17,996 bases of DNA from an uncultured Collinsella sp. (GTDB taxonomy: Bacteria > Actinomycetota > Coriobacteriia > Coriobacteriales > Coriobacteriaceae): the NCBI GenBank assembly GCA_902494935.1, contig CABUVH010000021.1, positions 1 to 17,996 of the forward strand, read 5' to 3'. Below, piece after piece: positions 13,332-17,996 of the stretch. A program made the translations under genes and the position numbers. The notes beneath the pieces were generated by a model. That model saw only the letters and a list, made by a program, of their open reading frames with translations, was not told where the DNA came from and did no database searches. How positions within the stretch are numbered: the stretch's first letter is position 1; every line of letters begins with the position of its first letter.

Positions 13332-14340
13332 GCTCGTGCACCGTCCTTTTGATGAGGTGGTTCCACGCCAGTTTAAGTGCATCGGGGGCAACGGGTCTCA
13401 TGCCGTCCATGGCGTGCTCCATGCAAAACGAGGCGGCGGCATTAAGATTGCGCACGCTGACGGTCCAGGTCCAACCCTCTTCGGTGCGTGTGAGCTCTCC
13501 GCGACCCCGCGTAAGGCCGCTGACCATGTCGGCCTGGGCTTGCGGGGCAAACGAAAAGGTCGCCCTAACGGGCCTGCAATCGGCGAAATCAAACTCAAAG
13601 AACAGACGATCGTTCAGGTTGAAGTCGGCAGGGATGGAGTAGGACTTCGAGGGGCGCCATGCGCGAACGATACGGTCGCAGCGAAACGTCCTAATTTCGT
13701 CGGTGGCGTTGTCGAGTCCGCAAAAATACGCCACGCCCTCGTGCTCGAACATACCGTACACGCAGACGGTGCGTTCTTTTTGCTCTCCGCGCCCGTTTTG
13801 ATACAAAAAGCGCAGCGCGCAGCGTTCGGCAAAAGCGCTCCACACCGCATCGACGGCGGGCGAGCGACGGGCGGGAGGTTCTTCTGCGGTCGATGCGCCG
13901 GTGAGGTAGGCGATCTTGGAGCGTATGTCTGCAAGCGGCGTGGCAAACGCGGCCGAACCGGTCGCAAGGGTCTGGTCGATAGCGTCGAGCAAGATGTCCG
14001 CGTCGTCTGCAGTGATGAGGCCACCGGCCGCAAACGTGTGCTCGCGATCGATGGTCCACGCGCTTTCTTCGGTTTCTTGGGCGCCTGCTGCGCGGACTTC
14101 TTTGATCGTGATTCCGCGTTCGAGGAGTTTTTCGCGATCGCGGCGAAACTTGCGCTTGTCCGAGTCGATATTGCCCGACCCATAGCCAAGATCGGAATCC
14201 AGGACAATTTGCTCTGTGGTCAGTGGCTCGGGAGAGCTGTTAAGGACAAAGAACAGATTGAGGATGCGCTGGGCGGTCTTGTCGAAACCGGGCCCCGGCA
14301 CCCCCTTTTTATTCGTTACGGTTGTATCGCTTGCCGTCAT
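13318..14340 (-). CDS. WYL-domain transcriptional regulator, PafB-like
   Basis: A 340-residue regulator. An N-terminal DeoR-like winged helix (about 20-85: KTAQRILNLFFVLNSSPEPLT, then DSDKRKFRRDREKLLERG) precedes a WYL domain at about 165-226 (LRFLYQNGRGEQKERTVCVYG, GVAYFCGLD, IRTFRCDRI) and a WCX-type C-terminus. It overlaps the next WYL gene by 14 bp, so the pair is probably made and used together, as PafB and PafC are. The ATG at 14340 is preferred because GAGGA lies 4 nt upstream (14349-14345); an in-frame ATG at 14373 would add 11 residues but has no ribosome site. The pafBC genes of other actinobacteria lie near proteasome genes; none are seen here. The target genes are unknown. Confidence 0.87.
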   Translation of the reverse strand: MTASDTTVTNKKGVPGPGFDKTAQRILNLFFVLNSSPEPLTTEQIVLDSDLGYGSGNIDSDKRKFRRDREKLLERGITIKEVRAAGAQETEESAWTIDREHTFAAGGLITADDADILLDAIDQTLATGSAAFATPLADIRSKIAYLTGASTAEEPPARRSPAVDAVWSAFAERCALRFLYQNGRGEQKERTVCVYGMFEHEGVAYFCGLDNATDEIRTFRCDRIVRAWRPSKSYSIPADFNLNDRLFFEFDFADCRPVRATFSFAPQAQADMVSGLTRGRGELTRTEEGWTWTVSVRNLNAAASFCMEHAMDGMRPVAPDALKLAWNHLIKRTVHEHARA

Positions 14341-14537
14341 AGAATCCTCGCATGGGAAGGTGTTTGATGCCATGATTTTAGTCCGATATGGAGATTAGGC
14401 TATATCCTTGTCCGCTCGGGGCGTTAAGATGGCTCGAATTCGGTCGTTTGCGCTCGCTCGGGGTATACTTTCGACTATATACGGTTCTAATGTGCATGCA
14501 TTGGGCCTATTTGTCGGATTATGGATGTGGAGCGCAC
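14341..14537. other. Divergent intergenic region, WYL pair and M28-like gene
   Basis: About 200 bp separate the two start codons. It must contain both promoters. On the plus strand TATACT (14464-14469) is a possible -10, but no good -35 is seen. The 9-mer CGCTCGGGG occurs at 14413-14421 and 14455-14463, 42 bp apart, the second directly before the TATACT. This could be an operator pair or chance. Confidence 0.35.
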
Positions 14538-17500
14538 ATGGCGAACACCCAGAACTATATTAACCACCTGCTGCAGAACACCGGCATTACGCCGGCGTGC
14601 AGTGAAGAAGAGCGCCTGGCTGCCGAGGATATCGCTCAGATTTTCCGCAACCACGGCTTTGACCCCGAGGTGCAGGAATTTAATGCTCCCGCGCCCAGCA
14701 GATTGGCGTTTGCCGTTACCGGTATTCTGGCGTTTGCCGGCGCCCTGCTGATGGGCATCGGTGGCGGTATCGGCTTGGTCGGCACCTTGCTGGCCATTGT
14801 CGGCGCCGTGCTCTACGTGCTCGAACGCACGGGGCATCCCGTGGTTTCGCGCCTGGGAAAGACCGGTGTGAGCCAAAATGTCATCGCCTACCACAAGGCC
14901 TCGGGCCCGCTCGCGTCTCCGCGCAACCGCCCGGTGGTCGTTGTCGCACACTACGACTCTCCCCGTGCTGAGCTGCTCGCCCGCGAGCCCTATGCTTCGT
15001 ATCGTGCGCTCATCGCCAAGCTGTTGCCCGTTGCCACGGTTGCCCCCGCTGCCGTTGCCATCCTGCGTATCCTGCCGCTCCCCGGCGCGCTCAAGGTTCT
15101 GCTGTGGATTGTCGCGATCCTCGCTTCCCTCGTTGCACTTGCCAACGCGGCAAACATCATCTCTAACCGCCACATTCTTCCCTATACGTCCGGCGCGGTG
15201 TGCAACAAGTCTTCTGTCGCCGCTATGCTCGGTGTTATGGACAACGTTGCTCCCTTCCAGGGCGAGAACGAGTTTCCCGACGATGTTCCGTTCGATACCT
15301 ATTTTGGGGAGCAGAAACGTCGTGCCGAGGAAATGGCGCGCGCGGCGGCGGAGTATGCCGCGGCCCAGCAGCAAAACGACTACGGCAACACCATCGAGTA
15401 CGAAGAGCCTACCTACGCCGAGGACGAGTTCGGTCAGCCGATTGCTCCCGACGCTCAAACCGAGCCCGAACAGGGCGAGGCTTTTGACGAGCAGATCGAG
15501 GGCTTTGAGGGTGCGTCTGCCGACGAGACGCTGATTGGCGCCATCGTGCCCGAGGATCAGAATCAGGCTGTCCAGGCCGAAGAGTTCAATGACGAGGTTC
15601 CCGCTGCTGAGCCGGCGGAGGAGCCTGCCGCGGCCGAGCCCAAGCTCTATCGCAACGCCGCCGGCAACATCCGCTTTGGTTCGGATGCCATCCGTGCGCT
15701 CGGAATGCTTCCCGAGTCCTGCACGCTCGATTACGAGGAGGGCGAGGAGCCGACGTTTGAGCCCGAGCCTGCGCCCGTTGTCACTGCGGATGATGAGTCT
15801 GCCGCGGTTACCGCTGCCGTTGCCGAGCCCGAGGCGGTGTCTGCGATCGATCCCGCGGCAGGATTGGACATTTTGGCTCCCGCCGCGCCGGCGCAAGACG
15901 TTGCGGACGAGTCTGACGACGATTACGTTGAACAACCGAGGCGCGTGTCTTACGAGAGCGATACTGATTTCTCGGCCGAGATTCCCGCGGCAACGCCGCA
16001 TGCCGACATTGCATCCGCGTTCTCGTCGATTGGCGCCAGCGCTTCCAACTTCTTTAAGGGTGCGTTTGCAAAGGGCAAGAAATTTGTCGACGATTTCGAG
16101 GAGAAGCGCGCTGCCGCACGCGAGGCTGCCGAGCAGGAGGCTATCGCTCAGCAGCAGGCAGCCGAGGCGGCACGTGAGCTCGCGGCGCAAGAGTTCGAGC
16201 AGAACGAGGCTATGCAGTCCGCGCCCGTCGAAGCCGCCGAAGCTACAACGTCCTTTGAGTCCCAGCAACCGGCGTCCGCGGATGTTGTTGAAGCGACGAC
16301 GTCTTTCGAGGCTCAGCAGCACGTCGATAGCACCATGTCGTTTGATGCCGCGCAGTTCGATTCCACGATAACGTTTGAAAAACAGGGCACCGCGATTGCC
16401 GAGCCCCTTCCTGTTTCCGATGAGCAGGGCGACGCGGCAGACGATGACGAGCCTGCTGATGCTGCCGAAATCCAAGATGCCGCCGAGGACGAGCCCGTCG
16501 AGGCCAACTCTGACGAAGAGCAATACGCGGCAGCCGAGCAAGATGATTCGACCGAGGTCGAGCAGGAGGAAGTGCCTACGGTTTCCGAGACTCCCGAGAC
16601 GGATGAGTCGAGGCCTTATTCCACGCAGATTTTTACCATGCCGACCCCGAGTGGTTCCGGTGCCACGGTTGCCAATGTCGCTCCCACCCAGGACGAAACG
16701 GTCGATTCCCTTATGGCCCAGATTTCCTCCCAGGCATCGCCGCGCCCGCAGATGAATGTTCCCGATCCGGCGTCGGCACCGTCGCCTGCACCTTCCTCGT
16801 CTCCGCTGGCTTCGGTCCCCGATCCGTCGCTGCCGTCTATGAAGCAGGCAAACGTTGCGTCTCGCACGTCGCTGTTCGACCTTCCCGACCCCTCCGCACA
16901 GGTCAACGATCCCTTTGCTACTGCCCAGGGCCCCGAACCCACATCGGCACCCGTTGCGCTTCCTATGCCCGTTGCGTCGGGCGCACAGCCGATCGAGACC
17001 ATTTCGGCTCCCGCCCCGGCGGCACCCAAGTCTCGTAAGCGCGGCCTGGGTGGTCTGTTCGGCCGTAAAAAGAAAAACGAGCAGGACAGCATGAGTGACT
17101 GGCTGGGCGTCGAAGACGATTACGATGCCAAGAAGTCCGGTCGCGGCATCGGTTCGTGGGATAATTTCGAGGACGATAACGATGGCTGGAAGGGCGGCGC
17201 TACGTCTTCCGACGGCGCTTCTCCCGAAGATATGCTCTCGGCTGTCGCCTCTATGGGCGATGATGAGCTGCTCGGTCACGATATCTGGTTTGTGGCAACG
17301 GGCGCCTCGGATTGTGATGGCGCCGGTATGAAGGCCTTCTTGGCATCGCATCGCGACAAGCTCCGTGGCGTATTCTTCATCAATCTTGAATCCGTCGGCG
17401 CCGGTAGGCTTTCGGTGGTGACGGTCGAGGGCGAACAGCAGCTGCTCAAGGGCGATCGCCGCATCATGAACCTGGTCAGCAAGGTGTGCAAGTCGTTCCA

Positions 17501-17708
17501 TGTCGATTGTGGCGCGCTCGAGATGCCCTATGCCAAGACCGATGCCTATGCCGCGCTCGAGGCGAGCCGCCGAGCCCTCACCATCGCCGGCGTGGACGGC
17601 ACGCGTCTGGCTTGCGCTCGTACCGAGGACGACCTGCCCCACAATGTCAACCCGACGAACATTGCCACGGTATCCGAGGTCGTGACCGAGGTTATCCGCC
17701 GTTCGTAG
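14538..17708 (+). CDS. Four-helix membrane protein with split, degenerate M28-peptidase-like domain and long acidic insert
   Basis: A 1,056-residue protein of unknown function. Four hydrophobic segments lie at about 56-73, 76-95, 161-181 and 184-206. Pieces of an M28 aminopeptidase fold are recognisable. VVVVAHYDSP holds the HxD metal pair (H138, D140). GAVCNKSSVAAML (219-231) aligns with the usual GAxDNxSGVA but has C222 for the bridging Asp. GASDCDGAG (922-930) aligns with GAEExG but has S924-D925 for the catalytic Glu-Glu. FINLESVG has E951 where Asp is common, and H1035 (LPHNVNP) remains. Between about 241 and 905 lies an Ala/Glu/Pro/Asp-rich, probably disordered insert with short repeats and a basic cluster (KRGLGGLFGRKKK, 834-846). 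The ATG at 14538 has GGAG 5 nt upstream. Positive charges after helix 2 suggest the soluble parts face the cytoplasm. Peptidase activity seems doubtful. Confidence 0.72.
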   Translation: MANTQNYINHLLQNTGITPACSEEERLAAEDIAQIFRNHGFDPEVQEFNAPAPSRLAFAVTGILAFAGALLMGIGGGIGLVGTLLAIVGAVLYVLERTGHPVVSRLGKTGVSQNVIAYHKASGPLASPRNRPVVVVAHYDSPRAELLAREPYASYRALIAKLLPVATVAPAAVAILRILPLPGALKVLLWIVAILASLVALANAANIISNRHILPYTSGAVCNKSSVAAMLGVMDNVAPFQGENEFPDDVPFDTYFGEQKRRAEEMARAAAEYAAAQQQNDYGNTIEYEEPTYAEDEFGQPIAPDAQTEPEQGEAFDEQIEGFEGASADETLIGAIVPEDQNQAVQAEEFNDEVPAAEPAEEPAAAEPKLYRNAAGNIRFGSDAIRALGMLPESCTLDYEEGEEPTFEPEPAPVVTADDESAAVTAAVAEPEAVSAIDPAAGLDILAPAAPAQDVADESDDDYVEQPRRVSYESDTDFSAEIPAATPHADIASAFSSIGASASNFFKGAFAKGKKFVDDFEEKRAAAREAAEQEAIAQQQAAEAARELAAQEFEQNEAMQSAPVEAAEATTSFESQQPASADVVEATTSFEAQQHVDSTMSFDAAQFDSTITFEKQGTAIAEPLPVSDEQGDAADDDEPADAAEIQDAAEDEPVEANSDEEQYAAAEQDDSTEVEQEEVPTVSETPETDESRPYSTQIFTMPTPSGSGATVANVAPTQDETVDSLMAQISSQASPRPQMNVPDPASAPSPAPSSSPLASVPDPSLPSMKQANVASRTSLFDLPDPSAQVNDPFATAQGPEPTSAPVALPMPVASGAQPIETISAPAPAAPKSRKRGLGGLFGRKKKNEQDSMSDWLGVEDDYDAKKSGRGIGSWDNFEDDNDGWKGGATSSDGASPEDMLSAVASMGDDELLGHDIWFVATGASDCDGAGMKAFLASHRDKLRGVFFINLESVGAGRLSVVTVEGEQQLLKGDRRIMNLVSKVCKSFHVDCGALEMPYAKTDAYAALEASRRALTIAGVDGTRLACARTEDDLPHNVNPTNIATVSEVVTEVIRRS
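16239..16385 (+). repeat. Short Thr-Ser-Phe-acid repeats within the acidic insert
   Basis: Residues 568-616 of the M28-like protein contain EATTSFESQQ (568-577), EATTSFEAQQ (585-594), STMSFDAAQ (598-606) and STITFEKQ (609-616). The first two are 17 residues apart and nearly identical; the others keep the (S/T)T-x-(S/T)-F-acid core. The Thr-rich acidic motifs recall phosphothreonine sites read by FHA domains, such as the ETTSV site of mycobacterial GarA; that comparison is an inference. Confidence 0.55.
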
Positions 17709-17729
17709 ACGGAGCTCTAAGGAGTCAAC

Positions 17730-17948
17730 GTGTTTTCGTATATTAAGCGCCATTGGCCTGTCTACGTGATTTTGACCTTGATTGCCATTGCGTTAGGATT
17801 TGGGGCTGCCTACATCGTGGGTGCAAAGGGCTCGACCCCCGCCTCCGCAATCAGCGAAGAGGTGGAGCAAGAACAGAGTACGGGTGCCGATGGGATTCCT
17901 GAGTCCGAGCAGGCAATCGTTGATGGTGGATCTTCGTCTGCAGAGTAG
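17730..17948 (+). CDS. Small single-pass membrane protein with acidic Ser/Glu-rich tail
   Basis: A 72-residue protein I do not recognise. Residues about 10-32 form one transmembrane helix (PVYVILTLIAIALGFGAAYI), preceded by a basic IKRH that suggests a cytoplasmic N-terminus. The rest is an acidic, low-complexity tail rich in Glu, Ser and Gly that would face outside. The GTG start at 17730 follows AAGGAG at 17719-17724. It lies 21 bp after the M28-like gene and is probably cotranscribed with it, so the two may act together. A hairpin that looks like the transcript end follows. Confidence 0.75.
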   Translation: MFSYIKRHWPVYVILTLIAIALGFGAAYIVGAKGSTPASAISEEVEQEQSTGADGIPESEQAIVDGGSSSAE

Positions 17949-17978
17949 ATACGGCGATTTACATGATTGAAAGCGGGC

Positions 17979-17996
17979 GAGCCAGGGGACTGGCTC
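17979..17996 (+). terminator. Hairpin, probable terminator cut by the window edge
   Basis: GAGCCAG (17979-17985) pairs perfectly with CTGGCTC (17990-17996) around GGGA. The preceding GCGGGC could lengthen the stem if the next bases are GCCCGC. Any T-tract would lie beyond the window, so the terminator call is provisional. Confidence 0.6.

Noticed and set aside
13276..14367. 363-codon plus-strand frame opposite the WYL genes
   Set aside because: It has no recognisable motif and covers two minus-strand genes with clear WYL and winged-helix domains that overlap in the usual operon manner.
14487..17753. Open frame of more than 1,000 codons on the minus strand opposite the M28-like gene
   Set aside because: The composition (Arg/Leu/Gly-rich with no recognisable domain) is what a GC-rich gene with Glu/Ala/Asp-rich codons gives on its antisense strand. 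The plus-strand frame has recognisable motifs, membrane helices and a ribosome site.

Overview
The window looks like the chromosomal replication-origin region of a high-GC Gram-positive bacterium. The class Coriobacteriia, and a Collinsella-like genus in particular, fits best. This rests on the gene order, on tandem WYL-domain regulators and on protein families recalled from memory, since no database could be searched. Two arms diverge from about position 1,850-2,090. Leftward on the minus strand lie an ATPase/winged-helix gene and then dnaA, of which only the first 168 codons are inside the window. Rightward lies the classic rpmH-rnpA-yidD-yidC-khpB(jag) cluster, followed by rsmG, parS sites, parA and parB. 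The gap between the arms carries repeated DnaA-box-like elements and a strong promoter for rpmH, so it is the likely oriC.

Layout. (1) 1-1,850, minus: dnaA (5' part) and, 15 bp upstream of it, a protein with a GHKL ATPase domain, a Pro/Gln/Tyr-rich linker and a C-terminal winged helix. (2) 1,851-2,195: probable oriC and the rpmH promoter. (3) 2,196-4,324, plus: ribosomal protein L34, RNase P protein, YidD, YidC and the KH/R3H RNA-binding protein, closed by a strong terminator. (4) 4,426-7,232, plus: rsmG, three perfect parS sites at 38-39 bp intervals, parA, parB and a small membrane protein. This block is visibly AT-richer than the rest. (5) 7,260-7,409: two hairpin terminators and a degenerate parS. 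(6) 7,426-8,478, minus: rlmN. (7) 8,564-12,417, plus: ddl overlapping a long exonuclease-helicase of the DinG type. (8) 12,414-14,340, minus: two overlapping WYL-domain regulators resembling PafB/PafC, convergent with and overlapping the helicase gene. (9) 14,538-17,948, plus: a 1,056-residue membrane protein with a split, apparently degenerate M28-peptidase fold interrupted by a very long acidic insert, then a 72-residue membrane protein and the start of a terminator.

How it fits together: the left and centre form the origin and segregation hub (DnaA, oriC, ParA/ParB/parS) plus the membrane-insertion and RNA-processing genes usually found with it. The right side is a mixture of cell-wall precursor synthesis (Ddl), DNA repair (DinG-like enzyme, PafBC-like regulators), rRNA/tRNA methylation (RlmN) and an unfamiliar membrane protein. 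The items most worth a second look are the ATPase-wHTH protein between oriC and dnaA, the insert-bearing M28-like protein with its TT-S-F repeats, and a perfect 12-bp palindrome that occurs twice. No mobile elements, CRISPR arrays, tRNAs or rRNAs were seen.
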